A stretch of DNA of 46,603 nt from Clostridia bacterium (lineage in GTDB: Bacteria; Bacillota; Clostridia; Christensenellales; DTU072). Location of the stretch: NCBI GenBank assembly GCA_017533005.1, contig JAFXIQ010000006.1, positions 1-46,603 on the forward strand, written 5' to 3'. The notes under the pieces are model-generated. The model searched no databases and was not told the origin of the DNA. It saw only the letters and a program-made list of their open reading frames with translations. The translations under genes and the position numbers were made by a program. This document shows positions 26,605 to 35,868 of the stretch, piece after piece; positions within the stretch are counted from its first letter, which is position 1; the number at the start of each line of letters is the position of its first letter.

Positions 26605-27186
26605 CTAGAATGATAATCCACTAAACGCTGAAAACGCCATCGCCATAAGCGAACTAATTATTAGCGTGATTGGGAACCCTTTGAAGCTTTCTGGGATATC
26701 TGCATTCGCCATTTTCTCCCTTATACCAGCTAGTATCAAAATTGCTAACGTAAAACCTATTCCACTAGCTGCACCGTTTATAAACGCATATAAGATATTA
26801 GCGTTGGCGAGTTCAGATACGTTCATAACAGCCACGCCAAGAACGGCACAGTTAGTCGTTATAAGTGGTAGATATACACCTAATGCGCTATATAGTGACG
26901 GAGAAAATCTCTTGATAACTATTTCTACTAACTGAATCAATCCTGCTATAACGAGAATAAACACAATAGTTTGTAGATACTCTACGTTAAGCTTAACGAG
27001 AAGCAAATTGAGAGCAAACGTAATAACGCTCGCTACCGACATAACGAAGATAACGGCAATACCCATACCGAGCGCAGTATCAGTCTTTTTACTTACGCCC
27101 AAAAACGGGCATATACCCAAAAAGCGTGAGAGCACGAAGTTATTGATAAAAATGGCGTTTATTATAATGAAAATAACGTACGGCAT
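26605..27186 (-). CDS. rnfA: Rnf complex subunit RnfA
   Basis: 193 residues, six hydrophobic helices. The start YVIFIIINAIFINNFVLSRFLGICPFLGVSKK carries the conserved Cys that binds an intramembrane iron-sulfur site with RnfE. LITTNCAVLGVA is the second signature. The ATG overlaps the rnfE stop by one base (TAATG). Confidence 0.97.
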   Translation of the reverse strand: MPYVIFIIINAIFINNFVLSRFLGICPFLGVSKKTDTALGMGIAVIFVMSVASVITFALNLLLVKLNVEYLQTIVFILVIAGLIQLVEIVIKRFSPSLYSALGVYLPLITTNCAVLGVAVMNVSELANANILYAFINGAASGIGFTLAILILAGIREKMANADIPESFKGFPITLIISSLMAMAFSAFSGLSF

Positions 27187-27893
27187 TATAGTGCACCTCC
27201 CTTCGGCTCTGGGATTTCCACTTCATCAACAGGATGTGGAACTTGCGCTTTTTTGCTAGCTATTTTCTTTTCTATAGCTTTGAAAACGACATTGTACGCT
27301 ACCATTAAAAGCCCAAACACAAGGAATCCACCTGCAGGCAAAACGAATATCGTCATAGGTAGACCGGCTTCTACTAGCGCTGTAAATTCATAACCGAATA
27401 AGCAACCCGTTCCGAAAAACTCTCTGACTGCGCCTATAAGCGTTAGCGACATAGCAAAACCAAGTCCTATACCGCATCCGTCCAATACCGACGGGATAAC
27501 GGGGTTAAGTGACGCAAAGCTCTCTGCTCTAGCAAGCAAAATACAGTTAACTACTATCAGCGACAAGAACAGTCCCAACGCCTCGTACAACGTAGGCAAG
27601 AATGCTCTCATAACCATTTCTACTACCGTAGAAAAAGTTGCAATAACGAGTATATATGCGGGAATTCTAACCTTTCTTGGAATAAAGTTACGAAGCAAAG
27701 AAATAATCGCGTTTGAGCAAATAAGCACGAAGGTCGTTGCAAGGCCCATCGACAATCCGTTTATCGCGCTCGTAGTAACTGCAAGCGTGGGGCAAGTACC
27801 CAACACCAAACGGAAAGTTGCGTTATTCTTGAAAATTCCATCAGTCAAGGGTTCTAGCATAGTGCCAACGTCTATTTTTCTTTTCTTTGACAT
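27186..27893 (-). CDS. rnfE: Rnf complex subunit RnfE
   Basis: 235 residues, six helices, homologous to RnfA in inverted membrane topology. Signatures: FRLVLGTCPTLAVTTSAING near the N-terminus with the metal-site Cys, and LIVVNCILLARAESFAS. A cytoplasmic Lys-rich tail ends in EIPEPKGGAL. A GGGGG SD precedes the ATG. It lies 10 bases after rnfG. Confidence 0.97.
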   Translation of the reverse strand: MSKKRKIDVGTMLEPLTDGIFKNNATFRLVLGTCPTLAVTTSAINGLSMGLATTFVLICSNAIISLLRNFIPRKVRIPAYILVIATFSTVVEMVMRAFLPTLYEALGLFLSLIVVNCILLARAESFASLNPVIPSVLDGCGIGLGFAMSLTLIGAVREFFGTGCLFGYEFTALVEAGLPMTIFVLPAGGFLVFGLLMVAYNVVFKAIEKKIASKKAQVPHPVDEVEIPEPKGGAL

Positions 27894-27903
27894 ATTCTAC
27901 CCC

Positions 27904-28488
27904 CTATTTATTGCTAACGTAAGCTTTTACAGCAGCTCTTACGCCTAATTGAACGCCGTTCGTTGAATACGTTGCGCTTGTAACCTTGTTAGGCGTAAAG
28001 AATTCGCCTTGAGTTCCATTGTCCGTTACGTCGAACAAGTTTACCGAAAGGTCTTTGTATTGTGATAAATGTTTCTCTTTGAGAGCATTTTCTCCAAGCC
28101 CCGGGGTTTCCGAGTGAGAATAGCTCTCTACTTTTACAATTTTGTCGTCTTTGAGAACAACGACTATCGTTATTCCTTTTGCATTATAGCAAACGCCTGC
28201 TGATTTTTCGACGTGCACAACTGCAATATAAGCGTTATCCTTCGCTACGAATAAGTTTTCTAGCGTTGTTCCACTTAAATTTTTGTAACCGTCAACGTCA
28301 ATGGTTTTTACTATTTCTTCTGAATAAATTTCCGCAATAGCGCTTTGAAGTTGCTTTTCTTCATCGACTTTTGTGAACATATTCACTACGCCGAGAAGTA
28401 TTGCTGAACAAAATGCAATAACGGTAAGGCATATTATTATTCTTTTAGTTTCTTTCGAAATCTTATGAGGGACATTAGTTTTTTTCAT
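27904..28488 (-). CDS. rnfG: Rnf complex subunit RnfG
   Basis: 194 residues. One N-terminal helix (about 16-37) anchors an extracytoplasmic FMN-binding domain. The FMN attachment motif is TSATYST (about 170-176), with covalent linkage expected at Thr173, and the conserved HSETPGLG lies at 125-132. The ATG overlaps rnfD by 4 bases. Confidence 0.95.
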   Translation of the reverse strand: MKKTNVPHKISKETKRIIICLTVIAFCSAILLGVVNMFTKVDEEKQLQSAIAEIYSEEIVKTIDVDGYKNLSGTTLENLFVAKDNAYIAVVHVEKSAGVCYNAKGITIVVVLKDDKIVKVESYSHSETPGLGENALKEKHLSQYKDLSVNLFDVTDNGTQGEFFTPNKVTSATYSTNGVQLGVRAAVKAYVSNK

Positions 28489-29510
28489 ACTTTATCCCCC
28501 TTTCTTTGTTTTTTGGGTTTTCTATAACCGAAAGGTTTTTCCTTACACATCTTATCAATAAGTGGAGCTAGGCAGTTCATTAAAAGTATCGCAATGCTTG
28601 CGCCTTCGTTAAATCCACCGAATCTTCTTATAAGCACGGTCATAAACCCTGCACCTATCGCGTAAACGATTACACCCCAACGCGTTACGGGGCTAGATGC
28701 GTAGTCGGTTAACATAAATACGCCTGCAAACAACACGCCTCCCGATAAAAGTGACGGAAGCACGTACAAATATCCGTTCTTGTAAAACGCTAACGTGAAT
28801 AACGCTACGCTTATGAAATAGAAGGTAGGAATTTTCCAATTTATGATTTTGAACACTAGCAAATAAATTAGTGCGCAAATAATTGCGATGGCGCAAACCT
28901 CACCGATTGAGCCACTGATTTTACCTAAAAATAAATCTAAAAGATTTAAATCAAAGGAGCCTATTGCTGCAGTAGATTTAATTTCTGCGAGTGGTGTCGC
29001 TCCTGTAACGTGAGCATCTATACTGCCCTTAATAAATCCCGTTAAAAACTCCTTGCCACCTAACGAATAGTCGACAGGATTGACGAAAGTCGTCATTTGT
29101 TTGGTCCACGATAGCAATAAAAATACACGTGCCGTTGCAGCAGGATTGGCAAAATTCTTTCCTAATCCGCCAAAAAGCATTTTTACAATTATGATAGCAA
29201 AAATACTACCGACTATCGGTACGTAAATAGGCACCGTCGGGGGCATATTTAGTCCTAAAATCATTCCGGTTACCACTGCTGAACAGTCATTTATAGTATT
29301 AGGCTTTTTGGCGATAAGATTATATACGGTTTCTGCACCCACTGCCGACGCAACAGCAACTCCAACCACTAATAAACTGTACAAGCCGTATATGAAAAAG
29401 CCTGCCACAACACAAAATGACAATGCTATTACTACGTGTAGCATTATCTTTTTCGTAGTTAGCGTTGTGCCAACGTGGGGCGATGAAGATACGATTAATT
29501 TCTCACTCAT
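28485..29510 (-). CDS. rnfD: Rnf complex subunit RnfD
   Basis: 341 residues, about nine helices, related to NqrB. The covalent FMN motif reads VTGATPLAEIK (Thr172 the attachment residue; most homologs have SGATPL). FANPAATARVFLLLSW and the closing GEGASIAIL-like segment (FNEGASIAILLMN) are typical. RnfD forms the Na+ or H+ path with RnfG. An AGGTG SD precedes the ATG. Confidence 0.96.
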   Translation of the reverse strand: MSEKLIVSSSPHVGTTLTTKKIMLHVVIALSFCVVAGFFIYGLYSLLVVGVAVASAVGAETVYNLIAKKPNTINDCSAVVTGMILGLNMPPTVPIYVPIVGSIFAIIIVKMLFGGLGKNFANPAATARVFLLLSWTKQMTTFVNPVDYSLGGKEFLTGFIKGSIDAHVTGATPLAEIKSTAAIGSFDLNLLDLFLGKISGSIGEVCAIAIICALIYLLVFKIINWKIPTFYFISVALFTLAFYKNGYLYVLPSLLSGGVLFAGVFMLTDYASSPVTRWGVIVYAIGAGFMTVLIRRFGGFNEGASIAILLMNCLAPLIDKMCKEKPFGYRKPKKQRKGDKV

Positions 29511-29517
29511 CTTACAC

Positions 29518-30813
29518 CTACTTTCTACCTTGTTCGCGAATCATCTTTTTCGCTAGTCTTTGCGATTGTACCAGCGGACGTTTTGCAGGGCAAACATATG
29601 CGCAACATCCACATTCAATACAACTCATAGGATAATATTGTTTAGCTTCTTCGACTTTTCCTTTCAATATCAGCGCGTCCGTCATCATAGGAAGCAGTCC
29701 TATCGGGCATGCGTGCGCGCACCTACCACAGTTTATACAAGTTGTAGGCTCAACTTTACGAATTTCATCTCTGTTAAGAAGTAGTAAAGCTGACGTACCC
29801 TTGGATACCACTGCACTCAAGTTAGCAAGCGAAACTCCCATCATAGGGCCACCAGAAACAGCTTTTACGTATCCCGGATTTTCGCCTAGATAGTTTATAA
29901 CTTCTTGGAAAGGCACGCCGTTTCTAACGTGCAAATTGGCAGGCCTTTTAATTCCTTTACCGGATATAGTCATATAACGCGAAAACGAAGGTTTGCCAAG
30001 GTCTACAGCCTCATAAATAGCGTATGCTGTAGATATATTCAGTACGATATATCCTAAATCCGAAGGGAGTCCACCGTTAGGAACCTTTTCACGAGTCATA
30101 GCGTAAATAAGTTGCTTCTCTCCGCCTTGTGGATACTTCGTTTTTAGCGAATAAACCGTGACGTCGTCATATGCTTTAGAAGCTTCTGCCATATTCTTAA
30201 TAGCTTCGGGCTTGTTTGCCTCTATTCCGATAAGTACACGCTCTGCACCTAAAGCCGTTTGTATATGCTTAATGCCTTTCATAACGTCATCAGCCATATC
30301 AACCATCATTCTATGGTCGGTCGTTATGTATGGCTCGCATTCAGAACCGTTGATTATAAGCGCTTTTATATCGTTACTCGCTTCGAGCTTAATGTGCGTT
30401 GGGAAGGTAGCACCACCCATACCTACTATGCCCGCATCGCGAACTCTTTTGATTATATCGGCTTTTTGTGGGTTAACTAGTGGGGGTAAAAATTCTTCTT
30501 CGTATAATCCGTCATTCTCAATTACAGCATGACAAACCCTTCTTCCTTGAGGGTTTTCACGCATAACGTAATTAATGAATTTGCCGGAAACAGAGCTGTG
30601 AATATTAGCTGAAACGTTGCCGTTCGCTTCCCCTATCTTCGTTCCAACCTTTACGTAATCACCAGGCTCTAATAAATTTATTGCAGGAGCGCCTATGTGT
30701 TGCGCCATGGGTATATAAACCTTTTCTCCGGTGGGCATCTCTTCAAATTTACAATTCTTTGATAGCGACTTCATTCCTCTCGGATGAATTCCGCGTTTGA
30801 ACGTCAATTTCAA
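29518..30813 (-). CDS. rnfC: Rnf complex subunit RnfC (NADH/FMN and Fe-S)
   Basis: 431 residues. RnfC passes electrons to NAD+. The N-terminus FKRGIHPRGMKSLSKN, FMN/NADH site GIVGMGGATFPTHIKLE, ALIINGSECEPYI and GGEKQLIYAMT match, and two [4Fe-4S] motifs (CINCGRCAHACP, CIECGCCAYVCP) lie near the C-terminus. The start codon is TTG at 30813, set by the strong SD AAGGAGGA 7 bases upstream and by homology (MKLTFKRGIHP). It is the first gene of rnfCDGEAB. The complex couples ferredoxin oxidation to ion pumping, the main respiratory system of many acetogenic and fermentative Clostridia. Confidence 0.96.
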   Translation of the reverse strand: MKLTFKRGIHPRGMKSLSKNCKFEEMPTGEKVYIPMAQHIGAPAINLLEPGDYVKVGTKIGEANGNVSANIHSSVSGKFINYVMRENPQGRRVCHAVIENDGLYEEEFLPPLVNPQKADIIKRVRDAGIVGMGGATFPTHIKLEASNDIKALIINGSECEPYITTDHRMMVDMADDVMKGIKHIQTALGAERVLIGIEANKPEAIKNMAEASKAYDDVTVYSLKTKYPQGGEKQLIYAMTREKVPNGGLPSDLGYIVLNISTAYAIYEAVDLGKPSFSRYMTISGKGIKRPANLHVRNGVPFQEVINYLGENPGYVKAVSGGPMMGVSLANLSAVVSKGTSALLLLNRDEIRKVEPTTCINCGRCAHACPIGLLPMMTDALILKGKVEEAKQYYPMSCIECGCCAYVCPAKRPLVQSQRLAKKMIREQGRK

Positions 30814-30845
30814 TGAAACATCCTCCTTACGTACTATACTTATTT

Positions 30846-30874
30846 ATTATAATACATAAAGTTAATATTGTAAA
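30846..30874 (-). promoter_or_regulatory. Promoter of the rnfCDGEAB operon
   Basis: Minus-strand TTTACA (30874-30869), 17-base spacer, TATAAT (30851-30846). Transcription should begin near 30839, giving a 26-base leader containing the rnfC SD. Confidence 0.8.
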
Positions 30875-30911
30875 TAGTGAATTTCCATTAAACACCGATT
30901 TTATATAAAAA

Positions 30912-30937
30912 AAGAGCTACTCATTCGAGTAGCTCTT
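30912..30937 (-). terminator. Terminator of the giant surface-protein gene
   Basis: An 11-pair stem AAGAGCTACTC / GAGTAGCTCTT with a 4-base loop is followed on minus by TTTTTTTATATAA, 9 bases past the stop at 30947. Confidence 0.9.
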
Positions 30938-30946
30938 AACTAGTTA

Positions 30947-33523
30947 TTAATCGTTGAAGTCTTCGTTATTGATGTCCTTCTTACGCTTGTTACCAGCTGA
31001 TTTTTGATTTGCTTTATTAATATTAACAGGAACTTTGTTTTCAACTTTAACTGTCTTCTTAACAAGTTTTCTCTTAACCTTTCTATAAGCAAATACGATT
31101 ACAACTGCGAGTAGGCAAGCACCGATTACGATAGATGCTATCATCAACCATAGTTGTGGGTTAGTTCTTTCTTTATCATCTTCGCCGTCTTCGTCTTCTT
31201 CCTCTTCTGTTTCTTTTTCAGCTTCTTCTTGTAGTTCAAACTTGTGTTTGATGCTATTGTCAGCTGCGTTGAACGTTGCTTCGCCGTTTGCTCCTAGAGC
31301 TTCGATAGAAACGTTATCAACTAGCAAGATACCAGAGAAGAAATGTTTGGTTTCTACTGAATTCTCGTCGATACCATCGTTTGTACCTAGGTGGAATTCA
31401 ATTCTATCAGACGTTCTGTCGGAATCGTCTTCGTTGTATACGTAGAAGGAATATTCTACCCAATTTGCACCTGAAATTTGGATTGTCGACCAGTTATCGT
31501 CGTCGTCACCATAGGTGTATCTAAATTCAGCCTTGTCACTACCACCAGTTAGAAGTTTAGCAAAGAAGCTAATCTTGTAGTATGATTTTGCCTTGAAGGT
31601 GTAGCTGTTGCTTTCGTAATATTGACCATTGTCGGTAATATTAGCCATCATTAGGAAGTTCTTACCACCGTTTTCTTGTGGTGCCAAGAAGTTATTGATT
31701 TGGTCTTCCGTTATACCGTTGATATTCTTCAAGTAGCCTTTTACTGCGCCTTCTAGCTTTGCTACGTTATATACACCATATAGAACGTCGGGAACAGTGC
31801 CGTCTTCTTCTTTAGGTTTAACGTATGAATCAGCGTCCGTTGCAGTACCATGTTCGTATGCGCTAGGCGTGTTACCTATAATATCATCATCGGTAGGTTC
31901 TTTATAGTTATCGAAAGAGTCGGTCGTATATTCAATTCTCTTGAATACGTACTTATTCGTGAAGTAGCTACCGGTATATTCAGCGTGGTCTTTCAAGGTG
32001 TAAGCATCTGCGCCTATTTGATATTCTTTGAGCATATCAGCTTCTTGAACGCCTTCTAAGTCTTCGTGACCGTATGCCATCTTATTGTATTCAGCTTCGT
32101 TAGCTAAAGTTAAGAAGGTAATGTCATCGAAGTAAACGGTACCTTTTGATAACCCGTGTGAAATTTCTAGTCCGTCAACTGATGTTGCTACGTCTTTTGC
32201 ATACTTGTTACCTAGACCAAGTTCAAGTTTAAATGAACCTGAAGAAAGTTCTGTCTTAATGTAGAAACGATATTCTACCCATTCGCCATCTGTATCAATA
32301 TTAACATAACCTACGAAATCGCCATCGTTATCTGTTTCGCCGGTGTAAACGTTTCTCTTAAGAACAGATGAAGCATTGTTGATTGTTACGTATGCTCTTG
32401 CACCAGCTTCCGTCTTAACCCATACTGAAATCATATAGTAGTTGTTAGCAGAAACTGACTTGGTGCTACTCATTGTGTAACCGTAATTAGTATAGAAGTT
32501 ACTGGAGAGCATTAGTAGGTTGTCGCTTCTCGTGCTCTTGTATTCGCCGTTAGCAAGTGAACCGTAGAACGTATCGGGGTTGGATACGTATTTCTTATAA
32601 TTAATGATACCGCCCTTGTAATCGAACATACCGGTTTCTGCAGTATACTTCTTATATGCGTCGCCAGTAGCTGAAGCTGCTGTTTTTGACGAGCTATTAC
32701 CTGAAGTAAGTTGTTTTCCGTCAACTTCGCCGTAAGCGCGAACGTAATATACACCGTCGTAACGGAAAGTAATTGCAATCTTGCCTTCGTCAGCGTTAGC
32801 GTCGGCAAATCTATATGCGCTCTCGGTAGCATCTTCTGCTTGGTTATCCACTACGTAACCAATGCAAACGTTATCTTCCGTTTCATCGCTAGAAGCTGCA
32901 ACGTCCTTATATCCGTTCATAAATACGTAGTATCTTGATGCGCCTGCTACGGCATCCCAAGACATCTTATTCGTTGTCGCTGTAAACGTTACGCTAGGAG
33001 TTTTTAGAGCGTGGGTTGCATCGTTCTTAGTCCAGCTAGCAGGAACTGCTGCACCTATGATTTCACCAGTGGTTTCATGGATAATTTCATTGTTATCGTA
33101 GTTTTCACTAGAAATATCTTGGAAATTACCATTAGAAACAGTATCAGAGCTAGAAACAGAGCTGGTTAGAGATACTTGTTTTACATATGTGCTTGAAGTT
33201 ATGCCCTTATACTCATCGTAGTCAACGTTTTGCCAGGTTAGAGCCGTAACGTAAAGGTCGCCCTTGATGTGGCTAGCAGGTGTATAAATGTCACCTGAAC
33301 CAAACGTTACTTTCAAATACGTCTTTTGATTTTCAGTAGCGGTACCTTTTATAACGAAAGAAATTTCTTGCCATTCGCCGTTAGTATTTAAGGTTGTAAT
33401 GCTACTTACAGAACTATCCTTTTCTGCTGAGTATAGAGCAACTGTTGCGCCCATTCCATCGTCAACGCCAACGGTCTTAACCCATAGTGAGAAACGATAG
33501 AACTTGTTAACCATAACTTCCAT
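30947..33523 (-). CDS. Giant surface protein, C-terminal portion (frameshifted gene)
   Basis: The 858 residues from the first ATG in this frame; the open frame continues upstream without a stop to about 33685, adding TPFDIVAVKHNDYTAS and more, so 33523 is probably not a true start and no SD precedes it. Three jelly-roll-like carbohydrate-binding-type modules are recognisable by (F/Y)Y..S.W.KT, a (G)EW.E..F.I. strand and a closing FFDDI or LVDNVSI strand (starts near FYRFSLWVKT, YYMISVWVKT, YYKISFFAKL). An FN3-like stretch (VTFTATTNKMSWDAVAGASRY) lies between. The C-terminus has an acidic stalk (EEEEDEDGEDD), a transmembrane helix LMIASIVIGACLLAVVIVFAY and a Lys-rich tail, a membrane anchor. 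Confidence 0.75.
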   Translation of the reverse strand: MEVMVNKFYRFSLWVKTVGVDDGMGATVALYSAEKDSSVSSITTLNTNGEWQEISFVIKGTATENQKTYLKVTFGSGDIYTPASHIKGDLYVTALTWQNVDYDEYKGITSSTYVKQVSLTSSVSSSDTVSNGNFQDISSENYDNNEIIHETTGEIIGAAVPASWTKNDATHALKTPSVTFTATTNKMSWDAVAGASRYYVFMNGYKDVAASSDETEDNVCIGYVVDNQAEDATESAYRFADANADEGKIAITFRYDGVYYVRAYGEVDGKQLTSGNSSSKTAASATGDAYKKYTAETGMFDYKGGIINYKKYVSNPDTFYGSLANGEYKSTRSDNLLMLSSNFYTNYGYTMSSTKSVSANNYYMISVWVKTEAGARAYVTINNASSVLKRNVYTGETDNDGDFVGYVNIDTDGEWVEYRFYIKTELSSGSFKLELGLGNKYAKDVATSVDGLEISHGLSKGTVYFDDITFLTLANEAEYNKMAYGHEDLEGVQEADMLKEYQIGADAYTLKDHAEYTGSYFTNKYVFKRIEYTTDSFDNYKEPTDDDIIGNTPSAYEHGTATDADSYVKPKEEDGTVPDVLYGVYNVAKLEGAVKGYLKNINGITEDQINNFLAPQENGGKNFLMMANITDNGQYYESNSYTFKAKSYYKISFFAKLLTGGSDKAEFRYTYGDDDDNWSTIQISGANWVEYSFYVYNEDDSDRTSDRIEFHLGTNDGIDENSVETKHFFSGILLVDNVSIEALGANGEATFNAADNSIKHKFELQEEAEKETEEEEDEDGEDDKERTNPQLWLMIASIVIGACLLAVVIVFAYRKVKRKLVKKTVKVENKVPVNINKANQKSAGNKRKKDINNEDFND

Positions 33524-33594
33524 GAATGAATCTGCTTCGTCGCTATTCTTGAAAGTTAAAGTAGATGCAGTATAGTCGTTGTGTTTAACTGCAA

Positions 33595-35685
33595 CTATAT
33601 CAAAAGGAGTTTCTGCTGATTTATATTCAACTTTGAATGTGCCAGGTGTGTTAGCGCCTTGTGCATAAGCACTCTTACCACCTTAACGCCTACGTTAATT
33701 AGAGTGTCAGACGTCTTTTCATCAGCCTTTTCGTAATCCCAATTATTGAGTTTAGCACCTGCATCGGATAGTTTTGTGAAATCTGCGGAAGAAACCGTGC
33801 CATTGTCGATTAGACCGAATTTTTCGAAGTCGCCTTCAACTAGTGGTGATAGTTTTTCGTAACTTGCTCCTGCTACGGGAGTGTCGCTTGCTTCGATAGT
33901 GATATCGTCAAATAAGCATCCACCGGGATAGAGCGTTGATGCGCCCCATTCGCCTTCACCATACCATAGTTCGAACTTCAAGAATCTTGAAGATAGGTCT
34001 GAACCTTGAACGTATAGGCTTAATTGTTGCCAATTTCCATAAGTACCGTCGGTCTTAACTTCTAGAGTGTTTTCGGTTTCGATAGAAGCACCTGACAAAC
34101 GGAAGGTTGCGTAAACTTTGTTTTCAGCTGAAGTTTCGCCTTCTTGAACGCGATATTTTTGGTATTTTTCCCATTCTTCGCATTGTTCGTCGTACTTATC
34201 AGCATTAGCCTTTTCAGTATCAGTCTTTTCGCTCTCTGCTTTATCGTATCCTTCGGGTTTAACAGGTTCAGCCATATCTGGAACCCAAATGTAAGCCCAT
34301 ACTGAAATCTTGTAATATTTGTTAGCTTCGATACGTAGTTCTTCACTGGAAATATATCCTGCACCACTTATTGCATTATTGATGTGGTAGATTGATAATG
34401 CGCGAGTGTCGGTAAGCGTTGACATATCTCTTCCATCTAGATTGAACGCCATTTTGTTAGTGGTACCGTCTAGTGAATAGAAATCTTCATAATCGGGTGC
34501 TACGTATCCCTTATAAATCTTTGCATATTCGTCGGTTGCAACGTTAGCATCATCGAAGCTATAGAGCTTGCTCATATCGAAAATACCAATCGGGTCGGTA
34601 TAGTTACTGCTCGTTGCAGCTGAACTTGAATATGCTGGGAACTCATCTTTGCTCTCTAGGTCTTCTTTACCTAAAATAAAGCTATAGTTTTTGGCAGCAC
34701 CTGCTTTTGCTGAATAGTAAGCAGATGATGAAGAGTAACCAGTCAAGGTTGAAGAATATGCTGCATGTTGGGTAAAGCCTGCGTCAGCATAAATCAAGCT
34801 GATTGTTTTTTCTACGTTGCCTTCTGCATCTTTAACGTAATCGATACCGTTGCCGATAGCTTGGTCGATAGTTGCCTTCTTGGTAGCGTAGGTATTAGCA
34901 TCAATCTTATCTAGAATGATATTATCAAAGAACGCCGTACCGTATGCTAGGTGTGGGTTCGCATTGGTAGAATTACCTATAGCTTGTGGGCCGTGTCCTA
35001 ACCATAGTTGAACGTTGAACGTACGAACTTCGTAATCGTTAGCTTCAATATAGAAAGTGTAGGTATCCCAAGTCTTGTTGGTGTTGATAGATAGGAATTC
35101 TGAATGAACGCCATTCGTTAGGATTATAGCTGCACCATTCTTATCGGTTGCATCAATAAGGTCTGTATAAACGTCGATGCTCAATTTATAGTATGAGCCG
35201 GCTTCTACGTTAATTGCATTTGCGTTTGTATAATAATAAGAGCCTTTTCCTGCAGTCTTTTGGATTGACAATACGAGAGCGTTCGTATCTTTGTTATTGC
35301 CGTTCTCGTCTTTGGGCGTGCTGGGTGCAATGCCGGGATAATCAACTAGATTGTCGTTAATAGCAACTTTGCCTGCATTGAAAGCATCTTCTTTGCCTAG
35401 GTCTACAACACCTTCTATAGCGCCGGTTGCAGAAACCTTGATAGCACCGTTAGTAGCCGTCCAACCGGTAACAGTGGGCTTAAGATAAGCTGAAACTGCC
35501 GTGTTAGTAGCCGTAGCAAACGTGCCGTTGGGGATAATTAATCCGTCTGTTGTGACTGTTCCTTCTTCTTCAGGTTCTTCACTCGAAGGGTCTTCGGGAG
35601 GTGTACATGCAACAATACACATACAAATGCTGATTAGCATTAGTGCAACTAGGAACAACGTTAGTAACTTTTTGTTTTTCTTCAT
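33595..35685 (-). CDS. Giant surface lipoprotein, N-terminal portion (frameshifted gene)
   Basis: 696 codons. Signal peptide KKLLTLFLVALMLISICM with lipobox IVAC, lipidated Cys27, then an acidic Pro/Ser/Glu linker. Two jelly-roll-like modules (YYKLSIDVYTD..FFDNIILDKI; YYKISVWAYIW..LFDDITIEAS) and a third one starting at the end. The last about 25 codons after LINVGVKV do not look like the rest: shifting by one base at about 33676-33686 restores KSAYAQGANTPGTFKVEYKS and joins the C-terminal portion. The region 30947-35685 is 4739 bases, one short of a multiple of three, so a single missing base fits. The repaired protein would be about 1579 residues. A GGTGG SD precedes the ATG. Confidence 0.8.
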   Translation of the reverse strand: MKKNKKLLTLFLVALMLISICMCIVACTPPEDPSSEEPEEEGTVTTDGLIIPNGTFATATNTAVSAYLKPTVTGWTATNGAIKVSATGAIEGVVDLGKEDAFNAGKVAINDNLVDYPGIAPSTPKDENGNNKDTNALVLSIQKTAGKGSYYYTNANAINVEAGSYYKLSIDVYTDLIDATDKNGAAIILTNGVHSEFLSINTNKTWDTYTFYIEANDYEVRTFNVQLWLGHGPQAIGNSTNANPHLAYGTAFFDNIILDKIDANTYATKKATIDQAIGNGIDYVKDAEGNVEKTISLIYADAGFTQHAAYSSTLTGYSSSSAYYSAKAGAAKNYSFILGKEDLESKDEFPAYSSSAATSSNYTDPIGIFDMSKLYSFDDANVATDEYAKIYKGYVAPDYEDFYSLDGTTNKMAFNLDGRDMSTLTDTRALSIYHINNAISGAGYISSEELRIEANKYYKISVWAYIWVPDMAEPVKPEGYDKAESEKTDTEKANADKYDEQCEEWEKYQKYRVQEGETSAENKVYATFRLSGASIETENTLEVKTDGTYGNWQQLSLYVQGSDLSSRFLKFELWYGEGEWGASTLYPGGCLFDDITIEASDTPVAGASYEKLSPLVEGDFEKFGLIDNGTVSSADFTKLSDAGAKLNNWDYEKADEKTSDTLINVGVKVVRVLMHKALTHLAHSKLNINQQKLLLI

Positions 35686-35746
35686 TCTACCACCATGAAA
35701 AGTGAATTTTTTTACTCAATATGGCTTCTCACCATAAGTATCTACA

Positions 35747-35775
35747 ATATTAACATATATTAAAAATAAATACAA
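35747..35775 (-). promoter_or_regulatory. Promoter of the giant surface-protein gene
   Basis: Minus-strand TTGTAT (35775-35770), 17-base spacer ending in the extended -10 TGT, TAATAT (35752-35747). The expected start near 35740 leaves a leader of about 55 bases. Confidence 0.6.
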
Positions 35776-35806
35776 CAAAATAACCCGAAAAAATCAAGTG
35801 AATTTC

Positions 35807-35835
35807 TTGTGAATTTATAAATTCTCTTTTATAAG
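35807..35835 (+). promoter_or_regulatory. Possible promoter of the SpoVB-like gene
   Basis: TTGTGA (35807-35812), 17-base spacer, TATAAG (35830-35835). The expected start near 35842 is 27 bases before the ATG; no SD is visible in that leader. Confidence 0.45.
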
Positions 35836-35868
35836 CATTATCCACCCCTATCTCAAATAAGATTTAGT

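Noticed and set aside
33524-33690. 33523 as the start of an independent gene
   Set aside because: The same frame is open and protein-like upstream to the frameshift point, no SD precedes 33523, and the sequence continues the upstream protein.
33670-33690. Programmed -1 frameshifting in the giant surface gene
   Set aside because: No slippery heptamer or homopolymer is present at the shift; codons are GTT AAG GTG GTA AGA.
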